This document shows positions 44,674 to 53,632 of a stretch of DNA of 64,000 nt, piece after piece (position 1 is the stretch's first letter; every line of letters starts with the position of its first letter). Source of the stretch: Tenacibaculum lutimaris (GTDB lineage Bacteria > Bacteroidota > Bacteroidia > Flavobacteriales > Flavobacteriaceae). The position numbers and the translations under genes were made by a program. Location of the stretch: the NCBI RefSeq assembly GCF_003610735.1, contig NZ_RAQM01000006.1, forward strand, positions 1 through 64,000. The letters are read 5' to 3'. Under the pieces are notes generated by a model. The model searched no databases. It saw nothing but the letters and a program-made list of their open reading frames with translations, and was not told the DNA's origin.

Positions 44674-45195
44674 TTACATAGCACTTTTGAAGTTTTTTTC
44701 AAACTCTAGCCAAGGTGTATTCTTATAGTTATCTTTGTTAAAGTACGCTAGTATTTTTTCAAACCTTTTTTCTTCTAAATACCCAGGTACATTTTGCAAC
44801 AATTGTCTTTCTGTATTAAAAAAAGCTGTTGAAGGATAACTTAACTGACCTCTCATTATAGCAGCTGCTAGCTGGTGATACCCTCTTCTTCCTTGAGCTT
44901 GATAAGAAAATGTTTTTCCTTGAAACATAATATCATGTTTAGCCTCTCCATTTAATTTTACAGGGTAATAATGTGTATTGATATAATCTACAATCACCTT
45001 GTTTTTATAAGTAGTTTTATCCATTTTTTTACACCAACCGCACCAATCAGTATAAATATCTACCATAATTGGTTTAGGATCTTTCTCACTCATTTCCATT
45101 GCTTGCTCAAAAGTTAACCAATTAATCTTATCATCTTGTGCTCTTACTCCAAATGAAATAATGGTAAAAACAGCTACTAATATTATTTTTTTCAT
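44674..45195 (-). CDS. exported thioredoxin-like protein
   Basis: 173 residues: signal peptide (MKKIILVAVFTIISFGVRAQ), then a thioredoxin fold with DWCGWCKKMDKTTY (Cys52, Cys55) of the DUF255/thioredoxin_7 type, and GYHQLAAAIMRGQLSYPSTAFF containing the cis-Pro. Probably a periplasmic disulfide reductase or isomerase. The possible promoter box TAAATTTG (minus, 45221-45228) is 25 nt upstream. Confidence 0.85.
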   Translation of the reverse strand: MKKIILVAVFTIISFGVRAQDDKINWLTFEQAMEMSEKDPKPIMVDIYTDWCGWCKKMDKTTYKNKVIVDYINTHYYPVKLNGEAKHDIMFQGKTFSYQAQGRRGYHQLAAAIMRGQLSYPSTAFFNTERQLLQNVPGYLEEKRFEKILAYFNKDNYKNTPWLEFEKNFKSAM

Positions 45196-45228
45196 ATCCT
45201 TAAAGTCTCAATAAGTGTTCCAAATTTA

Positions 45229-45263
45229 CAAAAAAACCTGCCAAGTTATTGTCTTGACAGGTT
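45229..45263 (-). terminator. terminator after the second POT transporter
   Basis: AACCTG..AAG / CTT..CAGGTT with internal mismatches; on the minus strand it is followed by seven T. Confidence 0.7.
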
Positions 45264-45293
45264 GTTAAAAGTTCTTTTAACCTAAATTTAGGG

Positions 45294-47057
45294 TTATTTC
45301 ACCCCGTGCATTAACTTTTTTATTACTGGGTTTAAAGCTATAACTAAAAGCCCTGCTATTGTTGGTACAATTGTAAAAATTAAGAAGAAAGTTGATAAAC
45401 TGTATTCTTTTGTAATATTTTCAATTTGACCTCCAAATACTGCTGCTAATTTATTACCTATCGCAATTGCTAAGTACCACATACCAAACATAAACGCAAT
45501 CATACGTGCTGGCACTAATTTAGACACATACGAAAGTCCTACTGGTGATAAACATAATTCACCTAATGTATGGAATAAATATGCTAAGATTAACCATATC
45601 ATACTTACTTTAACTCCGTCCGTAATTCCATAAGCTCCAAATGCTAATAAACCAAAACCAACAGCCATGATTATTAATCCTAAACCGTATTTAACAGCTG
45701 CAGATGGGTTATATTTTGAATCCCACCACTTAGAGAATAAGTTTGCAAATGCAATAATGAAGAACGAGTTTAAAATTGAGAACCAAGATACTGTAATTTC
45801 TGAAGCTTCCGCAGAAAACTCAACGTACAACATCCATCCTACTAATGCCCATACTCCTAAGAAACATACTGCTAACACAATGTTTGATCCTGGGATTTTT
45901 TTACCAGTTTCTTTTCCTAATAAATATAACACCCAAGTGATAATTAGTAGAGGAATTACTGTTAATAGAGTATTTACTATGTTAAAAATTGTTTGTGCAT
46001 TTCCTGTTAAAACTCTATCAACATTATCACGAGCGAAAAGGATTAATGAAGTTGCTCCTTGCTCGAAACTCATCCAAAAGAACACAGTAAAAAATGCAAA
46101 AATGATTACCGCTATCATTCTATCTCTTACAATTCTTGTATATCGTGATATACGAGAAATTGTTAAGAACAAGAATACTGCTAAACCAAATAATACTGCC
46201 ACGTATTGTCCATCAAAGTCTCCAATTTTTAAAGCTCCAAAAAGATCTATTCCTCCAATTTTTGACAACGGATCGTTAATTGCATATCCTAAACCAATAA
46301 CAGAAGCAATAACTATTAAAATTTTATCTAAGCTTGTAAAAGGGTTTGCCTTATCGCTCTCATTAGACGTATCAGCAACTGATACTTCGGTAGTTTCTTC
46401 CTCATCTTTTTTAGAAGGAACATCACCAATGGTACCGAATAATGGTTTTGCTAACCAGAACTGTAACGTTCCTAATAACATAAAGATTCCTGCTAAACCG
46501 AATCCCCAAGACCATCCTACTTTTTCTGCTAAGTATCCACATAACATCATTCCGAAGAAAGCCCCTGCATTAACTCCCATATAAAAAATGGTGTATGCTC
46601 CATCTTTCTTTTCCGGTAAGTCTTTGTACATTTCAGAAATAATAGACGTCATATTAGGTTTAAAGAAACCAGTACCTATTACTAATAAAGCTAAACCAAC
46701 ATATAACCAAAACTCTGTTTCAATAGCCATTGCAGCATGCCCTAAGGTCATAATGATCGAACCAATAACTACTGCCCAACGATAACCAGTTAATTTATCA
46801 GCTATAATACCTCCTAAAATAGGTGTTAAGTATAACAACATTGCATAGGTACCAAATAACGCCCCTGCATTTTCTGCTGACCACTCCCAACCTGGGTTCG
46901 CGCCAATGGCTGCTGCTGTTAAAAAGTTTATTAATAACACGCGCATTCCGTAAAACGAAAAACGCTCCCACATTTCTGTAAAAAACAGCACAAATAACCC
47001 CGAAGGATGACCTAATACTTTTGATTTAAAAAAATCATTTGATGCTACTGAACTCAT
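45294..47057 (-). CDS. POT-family proton:oligopeptide symporter (copy 2)
   Basis: Imports di- and tripeptides with protons across the inner membrane. 587 residues, 14-helix layout. The POT/PTR signatures FFTEMWERFSFYGMRVLL (ExxERFxYY type; Glu and Arg kept) and GTGFFKPNMTSIISEMY are present. It has a charged cytoplasmic insertion at about 213-240 (SKKDEEETTEVSVADTSNESD) that copy 1 lacks in part. It lies 66 nt after copy 1, with a hairpin between. Confidence 0.93.
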   Translation of the reverse strand: MSSVASNDFFKSKVLGHPSGLFVLFFTEMWERFSFYGMRVLLINFLTAAAIGANPGWEWSAENAGALFGTYAMLLYLTPILGGIIADKLTGYRWAVVIGSIIMTLGHAAMAIETEFWLYVGLALLVIGTGFFKPNMTSIISEMYKDLPEKKDGAYTIFYMGVNAGAFFGMMLCGYLAEKVGWSWGFGLAGIFMLLGTLQFWLAKPLFGTIGDVPSKKDEEETTEVSVADTSNESDKANPFTSLDKILIVIASVIGLGYAINDPLSKIGGIDLFGALKIGDFDGQYVAVLFGLAVFLFLTISRISRYTRIVRDRMIAVIIFAFFTVFFWMSFEQGATSLILFARDNVDRVLTGNAQTIFNIVNTLLTVIPLLIITWVLYLLGKETGKKIPGSNIVLAVCFLGVWALVGWMLYVEFSAEASEITVSWFSILNSFFIIAFANLFSKWWDSKYNPSAAVKYGLGLIIMAVGFGLLAFGAYGITDGVKVSMIWLILAYLFHTLGELCLSPVGLSYVSKLVPARMIAFMFGMWYLAIAIGNKLAAVFGGQIENITKEYSLSTFFLIFTIVPTIAGLLVIALNPVIKKLMHGVK

Positions 47058-47081
47058 ATTTATTTATCGTTTATATATAAC

Positions 47082-47112
47082 AAACCTCATGATAGTTTTT
47101 ATCATGAGGTTA
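47082..47112 (-). terminator. hairpin between the two POT genes
   Basis: AACCTCATGATA / TATCATGAGGTT, 12 bp perfect with a 5-nt loop. The downstream T run on the minus strand is short (TTTG), so it may be a partial terminator or an mRNA-stabilising stem. Confidence 0.6.
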
Positions 47113-47123
47113 AATGTTCCTTA

Positions 47124-48668
47124 TTATTTTACTCCGTGCATTAACTTTTTAAGCGGAAAACTTAAAAGGAATAATACTATACCTCCTGCTATTGGAATCC
47201 AAACTAAGATGTTAAAGAAATCTGCCATAGAAGATTCTTGAGCTATCTTTTCCATATAACTAGAAAAAGTTCCTGCAATCATATTCCCCATAGCAGAAGC
47301 AAAAAACCAAATACCAAACATAATACCTAGTAATCTTTTCGGCGATAACTTATTTACATAAGAAAGTCCTACTGGAGACAAACTTAACTCTCCCATTGTG
47401 TGTAATAAGTATGCTAAAACTAAAAAGATCATACTAGCCTTTTGTACTGAATCTCCACCAATATTTGCCGCTCCTATTACCATAGGTATGAAACCTAACC
47501 CTAATAATATTAAACCGATAGCAAATTTTTGTGGCCCATTAGGGTTGTATTTTGTCTTGGCTAATTTTTGCCAAATCCAAGAAAACAATGGTGCTAAGGT
47601 AAAGATGAATAATGCATTTAAACTCTGAAACCATGTTGCAGGCACTTCTGGGTTTTCATCAAAAAACTGGTTATAAATCATGTACCCGATAATTCCCCAT
47701 AAAATAACTACACTTAACGCCATAAACATCATTGCTGTAGCATACGTCTTACCAATTGCTTTAAACATTCCTACAAATAACCATGTTAAAATTATTACTG
47801 GTAAAGCTGATAGTAAAGCTCCAAAAACTTTAAATACAATCACCCCTGTTCCTTCTAAACTTCTATCAGTATATTCACTTGCAAAAATATTCATACTTGA
47901 ACCTGCTTGCTCAAAAGCTGCCCAGAAAAAGATAGAGAAAAACGCTAAAACACCAACAACAATTAATCTTTGTGTTTCTACTTTTGTTAACGGCTCTTTT
48001 TCTACTACTGCGGTTTCTTCTGAAATTTCCTTCTTTGGTGCTAATCCAATTTCTCCAAACATTTTTTGTGCTAAATGGAACTGAATTAACCCTATAAACA
48101 TAAATACACCTGCTAATCCAAAACCATAATGCCAACCTAAAGTCTCCCCTAAATAACCACATAATATTGATCCTAAGAAAGCTCCCACGTTAATTCCTTG
48201 GTAAAAAATAGTGTATCCTGAATCTTTTTTATCACTCCCTTCTGGATATAACTGCCCTACAATTGAAGAAATATTAGGTTTAAAAAATCCGTTACCTACA
48301 ATTAATAAACCAAGCCCTAGGTAAAAAGCAGGCATTGGTTCAAAAGCTAATGATAAATGCCCTAAAGTCATTAATACAGCACCTATGATAATTGCTTTTC
48401 TAAATCCTAAAATTTTATCAGCTATAATTCCTCCAATAATTGGAGTAATATAAACAAGCATTGTGTACCAACCATATAAACTACTAGCATCACTTTTAGT
48501 CCATCCTAACCCTGGATTATCACTAGCTACTTCGCTAATTAAATATAAAACCAGTAAAGCTCTCATACCGTAATATGAAAAACGTTCCCACATTTCTGTA
48601 AAGAACAACATAAATAATCCTACAGGATGCCCAAATATTTCCCTTTCGGTTGCTACATTTTTAGCCAT
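47124..48668 (-). CDS. POT-family proton:oligopeptide symporter (copy 1)
   Basis: 514 residues, same family as the next gene: FFTEMWERFSYYGMRALLVLY, the GNGFFKPNISSIVGQLYP loop and GINVGAFLGSILCGYLGE. It starts 16 nt after the DPP-IV-like gene, so the two are very probably cotranscribed: the peptidase makes dipeptides in the periplasm and the symporter imports them. It shares the ...KKLMHGVK C-terminus with copy 2, which points to a tandem duplication. Confidence 0.93.
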   Translation of the reverse strand: MAKNVATEREIFGHPVGLFMLFFTEMWERFSYYGMRALLVLYLISEVASDNPGLGWTKSDASSLYGWYTMLVYITPIIGGIIADKILGFRKAIIIGAVLMTLGHLSLAFEPMPAFYLGLGLLIVGNGFFKPNISSIVGQLYPEGSDKKDSGYTIFYQGINVGAFLGSILCGYLGETLGWHYGFGLAGVFMFIGLIQFHLAQKMFGEIGLAPKKEISEETAVVEKEPLTKVETQRLIVVGVLAFFSIFFWAAFEQAGSSMNIFASEYTDRSLEGTGVIVFKVFGALLSALPVIILTWLFVGMFKAIGKTYATAMMFMALSVVILWGIIGYMIYNQFFDENPEVPATWFQSLNALFIFTLAPLFSWIWQKLAKTKYNPNGPQKFAIGLILLGLGFIPMVIGAANIGGDSVQKASMIFLVLAYLLHTMGELSLSPVGLSYVNKLSPKRLLGIMFGIWFFASAMGNMIAGTFSSYMEKIAQESSMADFFNILVWIPIAGGIVLFLLSFPLKKLMHGVK

Positions 48669-48684
48669 AATATATTGTTTTAGT

Positions 48685-50829
48685 TTATAAGTTGTTTTTA
48701 ATAAAGTTAGTCATTTTGGTATACAAGTGTAAACGAGTGTTCCCTCCATAAATACCATGATTCTTATCTGGGTACATACCCCATTCAAATTGCTTATTAG
48801 CCTGAATTAAAGCTTCAGCCATTCTGTAAGCGTTTTGTACGTGCACATTATCATCACCTGTTCCATGAATTAATAAATATTTTCCTTTTAATAATTCTGG
48901 ATAATTTAAAGGTGAGTTGTCATCATATCCTGCTGGATTTTCCTCTGGTGTACGCATGTAACGTTCTGTATAAATAGTATCATAAAAACGCCATGTAGTA
49001 ACTGGTGCCACTGCTATTGCTGCTGCAAATACATCATTTCCTTTTAATAAACAGTTGGTACTCATATGTCCTCCAAAAGACCACCCCCAAATACCAATTC
49101 TATTTGCGTCTACATAAGGTAACTTAGCTAATTCTTTAGCTACTGAAATTTGATCTTCAGTTTCATGTTTTACTAAGTTCATGTAGGTTACTTTTTTGAA
49201 GTCTCGACCTTTAAAACCTGTTCCTCTTCCGTCAACACAAACAACAATATAACCGTCTTGTGCTAACATTTGATGCCAATAATCATTAGAACCATTCCAG
49301 CTATTCTTTACATTTTGAGAACCTGGACCAGAGTATTGATACATTAATACTGGATATTTTTTGTTCTCATCAAAGTTTACAGGCTTGATAGTGTACATAT
49401 TTAAGTCGTTTCCGTTAACATTAATTGTAGAAAACTCTTTTTTACTTAAATTATATCCTGTAATAGTTTCTTTTAAAGCTGCATTATCAATAATCGTTTT
49501 TAACACTTTTCCTTCATTATTTCTTAATGTATATACAGGCGGTGTGTTTGCATCAGAAAATGTATTGATAAAGTAGTGCATGTTTTTACTAAAAGAAGCT
49601 CTATTTGTTCCTGAAGGATTACTTAACAACTTCTTGTTATTTCCGTCTAGAGAAACACTATATACTCCTCTATTGATAGAACCATTTTCTACAGATTGAT
49701 AATAGATAGTTTTCTTATCAGCATTATAACCATAGTAAGAAGTAACTTCCCAATTTCCTTTAGTTACTTGATTTAATAACTGCCCGTCTTTACTATAATG
49801 ATAAATATGGTTGTAACCATCTTTTTCACTTGTCCAGATAAAACTGTTATCATCTAAAAATGTTAAATCATCATTAATGTCTACATAAGCTTTATCTGTT
49901 TCATTTAAAACTAAGTGACTTCTGTATGAGTTAGCATCAACAAAATACATTTTTAAATCGTTTTGATGACGGTTTAAAGTGCGTACAGCTAATAAATTAG
50001 CATCTTTTGTCCAGTTAATTCTCGGAATATACTCGTAATCTCCCACTCTAATCTCAGCAGTTTTACCAGTATTTAATGAGAAAATATGTAAGGAAACTTT
50101 AGCATTAGCTTCTCCTGCTTTTGGATATTTAAAAACGTGTTGTGATGGATACTTTTCTTTTCCGTAAACATCCATAGAAAACGTTTTTACTTCAGTTTCG
50201 TTAAAACGTAAAAAAGCCAAGTTATTACCATCTGCACTCCAATCGAAAGCTTTTACAAAACCAAACTCTTCTTCGTATACCCAATCAGTAATACCATTAA
50301 TTATCTCATTCTTTTTACCGTTGCTAGTTATTTGAATAACTGTATTATTAGAAAAATCTTTAATAAATAAATTATTTGCTTTAGCATAGGCTACTTTTTT
50401 GCTATCAGGAGAAAATGTAGGTTCTTGAATATCTGTACCTATAAGATCCAATGTCTTTTTAGCAATATCGTACACATAGAATGTACCTAAAAAAGAATGA
50501 CGAAAAATTGGTTTAAAGTTGGTACCTAAAATCAATTTAGTTTCGTCATTGTTAAAACTGTATGATTGAAATGTTTTCAATCCCGCTAAATCTTTACTAT
50601 TTACAATAGTGGCTACTTTTTCTAGAGTTTCATAGCTGTATTTATCTACTGAAGTACTTCCGTTTTCATAGTTTAGTAGCGAATAAAAATCTCCATTCAT
50701 AGAGTTTAAAGAATTCATATAATCTGCTCTAAACGTGCCTTTTCTCCATATATCCTCTAAGGAAATATCTTTTTTCTGAGCTTGCACTAGCGAAGATATC
50801 CCTATAAATAATAGTAATAATTTCTTCAT
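48685..50829 (-). CDS. dipeptidyl-peptidase IV-like S9 peptidase
   Basis: Removes N-terminal X-Pro or X-Ala dipeptides. 714 residues from ATG 50829, which gives a good signal peptide (MKKLLLLFIGISSLVQAQ); an earlier in-frame ATG (50919) would put 30 odd residues in front of it. The N-terminal DPP-IV beta-propeller runs to about 470 (WVYEEEFGFVKAFDWSADG has the substrate-binding Glu pair), followed by the alpha/beta-hydrolase with GWSFGGH (Ser584), LLIHGTGDDNVH (Asp) and NHGIYG (His691). Operon with two POT transporters. Confidence 0.93.
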   Translation of the reverse strand: MKKLLLLFIGISSLVQAQKKDISLEDIWRKGTFRADYMNSLNSMNGDFYSLLNYENGSTSVDKYSYETLEKVATIVNSKDLAGLKTFQSYSFNNDETKLILGTNFKPIFRHSFLGTFYVYDIAKKTLDLIGTDIQEPTFSPDSKKVAYAKANNLFIKDFSNNTVIQITSNGKKNEIINGITDWVYEEEFGFVKAFDWSADGNNLAFLRFNETEVKTFSMDVYGKEKYPSQHVFKYPKAGEANAKVSLHIFSLNTGKTAEIRVGDYEYIPRINWTKDANLLAVRTLNRHQNDLKMYFVDANSYRSHLVLNETDKAYVDINDDLTFLDDNSFIWTSEKDGYNHIYHYSKDGQLLNQVTKGNWEVTSYYGYNADKKTIYYQSVENGSINRGVYSVSLDGNNKKLLSNPSGTNRASFSKNMHYFINTFSDANTPPVYTLRNNEGKVLKTIIDNAALKETITGYNLSKKEFSTINVNGNDLNMYTIKPVNFDENKKYPVLMYQYSGPGSQNVKNSWNGSNDYWHQMLAQDGYIVVCVDGRGTGFKGRDFKKVTYMNLVKHETEDQISVAKELAKLPYVDANRIGIWGWSFGGHMSTNCLLKGNDVFAAAIAVAPVTTWRFYDTIYTERYMRTPEENPAGYDDNSPLNYPELLKGKYLLIHGTGDDNVHVQNAYRMAEALIQANKQFEWGMYPDKNHGIYGGNTRLHLYTKMTNFIKNNL

Positions 50830-50941
50830 ATTAAGTTGTTGTTTATCTAAAAAGTTTGCCAAGTTTACGGAAAAATAGCCAAAAATCCCCTCAAAAAAAT
50901 CATAAAAACTAAATATCACCTCTATTTTAACACGTTTAACT

Positions 50942-50949
50942 TATCTTTG
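50942..50949 (+). promoter_or_regulatory. promoter box of the mevalonate operon
   Basis: TATCTTTG ends 23 nt before ATG 50973. No clear TTG element is visible at -33. Confidence 0.55.
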
Positions 50950-50972
50950 AACCATCAAAAAATGAATTGAGG

Positions 50973-52706
50973 ATGTCTAAAACAATCTCTGGTTTTTCAA
51001 AACTTACCAAAGAGGAAAAAATAGACTGGTTGGCTAAAAGTTACTTTAACAATCAACCAGAAATTACACAAACCATTAAGCAATACTGGAATGTAGATGA
51101 AAAACTACAACAGTTGCATGATGATTTTATCGAAAATACTATTTCTAACTTCTATATGCCTTATGGCGTTGCTCCTAACTTTGTAATTAACGGACGTAGT
51201 TATGCAATACCAATGGTAGTTGAAGAGAGCTCAGTTGTTGCCGCTGCTTCTAAGGTAGCAAAATACTGGAGTACCAGAGGTGGGTTTAAAACAGAAGTGA
51301 TTTCTACAACTAAAATAGGTCAGGTACATTTTATGTATGCTGGTGATAAAAAAGAGTTAGAAACTTACTTCAACCAACAAAAAACAGAATTACGTGCTGC
51401 TACAGCATCCATCACAAAAAATATGGAAAAACGTGGTGGTGGAATTCTAGATATTCAATTAGTTGATAAAACCGATAAACTAGCTGATTACTATCAATTA
51501 CATGTTACGTTTGAAACAAAAGATAGTATGGGGGCTAACTTCATTAACTCTTGCTTAGAAGCTATTGCAAAAGCTTTTAGAAAAGATGATATTGAAATTG
51601 TAATGAGTATTCTTTCTAACTATGTTCCTGAATGTTTAGTTAGAGCTGAAGTGAGCTGTAAAGTAGAAGAGTTAGGTGGAAAGAACCCTGAGAAGTTTGC
51701 TCAAAAATTTGAACAAGCTGTTAAAATTGCTGAGATAGAACCTTATCGAGCAGTTACTCATAATAAAGGAATTATGAACGGAATTGATGCTGTTGTACTT
51801 GCTACTGGTAATGACTTTAGAGCAATTGAAGCTGGTGCACATGCATACGCTTCAAAAGATGGACAATATAAAAGCTTAACACACTGCGAAGTAAAAGACG
51901 GTATTTTTAGGTTTTGGATTGAAATCCCTTTAGCATTAGGAACTGTTGGTGGTTTAACTGCTTTACACCCCATGGCTAAATTATCGTTAGACATGATGCA
52001 AAAACCAAGTGCACGCACTTTAATGCAAATTATTGCTGCTGCTGGTTTAGCTCAAAACTTTGCTGCTTTACGCGCCTTAACCACTAAAGGTATTCAACAT
52101 GGGCACATGAAAATGCACTTGATGAATATCTTAAATCAGCACAAAGCAACCAATGAAGAAAAGGAAGCTGTGGTAGCTTATTTTGATGACAGAACTGCCT
52201 CACATAGTGCTGTGGTAGAAAAATTAAACGAGTTACGTAAACCCAAAGTACAATGGGTAGATTTTTTAAATGAGGAAGAAGTACGTAGTACACTTGCTAA
52301 TTTAAGAACTGATGCAAAACCTTTATTTGGAAAAATGAATGGACAGCAAATGGTGGAGCACGTAAGTGCAGTAACTCAAATAGCTAATGGAAACTGGAAT
52401 GTCGACATTTATGTTTCTGATGAGAAGTCAGCTAGAAGAAAACCGTTTTTAAATTCTGATAGTGAATTACAAATCGGATTTAAAGCTCCATTTTTATCAG
52501 AAGACCCAACTCCATTAAAGTTTAACTCTATGGAAGAAGCTGTTGATGATTTAATCGAACAAGTACAACATTTTGAAACTGTTTTTAATGAAAATCCAAA
52601 CAGAAAGGTAGTACACCCATTTTTTGGTGAACTAGATTATGAATATTGGAAAAAATTCCAAGTAAAACATTTCACACATCACTTTAAACAATTTGGATTA
52701 GTATAA
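50973..52706 (+). CDS. mvaA: HMG-CoA reductase with C-terminal DinB-like (DUF1569) domain
   Basis: Reduces HMG-CoA to mevalonate. Residues about 1-425 are a class II reductase: PYGVAPNFVINGRSYAIPMVVEESSVVAAAS, KDSMGANFINSCLEAIA (DAMG-like), NKGIMNGIDAVVLATGNDFRAIEAGAHAYA and QHGHMKMHL with the catalytic His region. From about 430 a second domain follows (GKMNGQQMVEHVSAVTQIANG, VVHPFFGELDYEYWKKFQVKHFTHHFKQFG), which matches DinB-like DUF1569 proteins. I start at ATG 50973; a TTG two codons earlier is less likely. The stop overlaps the next ATG (TAATG). Confidence 0.92.
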   Translation: MSKTISGFSKLTKEEKIDWLAKSYFNNQPEITQTIKQYWNVDEKLQQLHDDFIENTISNFYMPYGVAPNFVINGRSYAIPMVVEESSVVAAASKVAKYWSTRGGFKTEVISTTKIGQVHFMYAGDKKELETYFNQQKTELRAATASITKNMEKRGGGILDIQLVDKTDKLADYYQLHVTFETKDSMGANFINSCLEAIAKAFRKDDIEIVMSILSNYVPECLVRAEVSCKVEELGGKNPEKFAQKFEQAVKIAEIEPYRAVTHNKGIMNGIDAVVLATGNDFRAIEAGAHAYASKDGQYKSLTHCEVKDGIFRFWIEIPLALGTVGGLTALHPMAKLSLDMMQKPSARTLMQIIAAAGLAQNFAALRALTTKGIQHGHMKMHLMNILNQHKATNEEKEAVVAYFDDRTASHSAVVEKLNELRKPKVQWVDFLNEEEVRSTLANLRTDAKPLFGKMNGQQMVEHVSAVTQIANGNWNVDIYVSDEKSARRKPFLNSDSELQIGFKAPFLSEDPTPLKFNSMEEAVDDLIEQVQHFETVFNENPNRKVVHPFFGELDYEYWKKFQVKHFTHHFKQFGLV

Positions 52707-53632
52707 TGCGACACTATTCTAACGGAAAATTATTACTCACTGGAGAATATGTTGTTTTGGATGGTGCAACTTCTTTAGCTGTTCCTACTAAGTTTGGGCA
52801 AGATTTAATTGTTGAACCCATCAAGGAACCTCAACTTATTTGGGGAAGTTTTACACATACTGGAGAATGTTGGTTCGAGGCTTCTTTTGATTTACCCAAA
52901 CTAAGATTAACTTCAGCAACGTTTAATTCAGACAAAGAAGGAAGTGCCGAGTTTATTGCTGAGACTTTACGAGATATTTTACAAGAAGCAAAACGTTTAA
53001 ATCAAGAATTTTTAAATACTGAGCACGGTTTTATTGTAAAAACCAATTTAACTTTTCCACAAAACTGGGGATTAGGAAGTTCATCAACCTTAATTAACAA
53101 TATTGCTACTTGGGCAAACGTGAATCCGTTTACCTTACTTTGGAATGCTTTTTCTGGTAGTGGTTACGATATTGCTTGTGCAAAACACAATACACCAATT
53201 CTATATAAACTAAAAGAAAAACAACCTCTTGTTGAAGAAGTTAATTTTAAACCTAGTTTTTCTGAAGAGTTATTTTTTATTCATTTGAATCAAAAACAAA
53301 ATAGTAGAGAAGGAATTGCTCATTATAAAAAACACAAAGAAGAAGCACAACAATTAATTCCAGAACTCAATGATTTAACTCAAGAGTTTTTAAAAGCTAA
53401 AACTTCCAAAGACCTGGGTAAAATTATCATTGAACATGAGCGAATCATTAGTTCTATTACAAAGCAAATCACTGTAAAAGAGAGATTGTTTTCTGATTAT
53501 TTTGGTGAAGTAAAAAGTTTAGGAGCTTGGGGTGGTGATTTTGTTTTAGCTACTGGAAACGAAGACACAATAAGTTATTTTAAACAAAAAGGATTCGACA
53601 CTGTTCTTTCGTATAAAGAAATGATTTTATAA
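52706..53632 (+). CDS. GYDIA-family GHMP kinase, likely phosphomevalonate kinase
   Basis: 308 residues of the GHMP kinase fold. The N-terminal GKLLLTGEYVVLDGA is the sugar/mevalonate kinase opening; WGLGSSSTLINNIATW is the ATP loop and SGSGYDIACA is the motif that names this Bacteroidota family. It lies between HMG-CoA reductase and a flavoprotein, with TAATG overlaps at both ends. Mevalonate kinase and the decarboxylase are encoded nearby, so the missing phosphomevalonate kinase step is the natural role. This is inference; I see no direct proof of substrate. Confidence 0.8.
   Translation: MRHYSNGKLLLTGEYVVLDGATSLAVPTKFGQDLIVEPIKEPQLIWGSFTHTGECWFEASFDLPKLRLTSATFNSDKEGSAEFIAETLRDILQEAKRLNQEFLNTEHGFIVKTNLTFPQNWGLGSSSTLINNIATWANVNPFTLLWNAFSGSGYDIACAKHNTPILYKLKEKQPLVEEVNFKPSFSEELFFIHLNQKQNSREGIAHYKKHKEEAQQLIPELNDLTQEFLKAKTSKDLGKIIIEHERIISSITKQITVKERLFSDYFGEVKSLGAWGGDFVLATGNEDTISYFKQKGFDTVLSYKEMIL

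Noticed and set aside
45667..46584. 305-codon plus-strand frame inside the second POT transporter gene
   Set aside because: It lies antisense to a gene with clear POT motifs; long antisense frames are common in such A+T-rich membrane protein genes.
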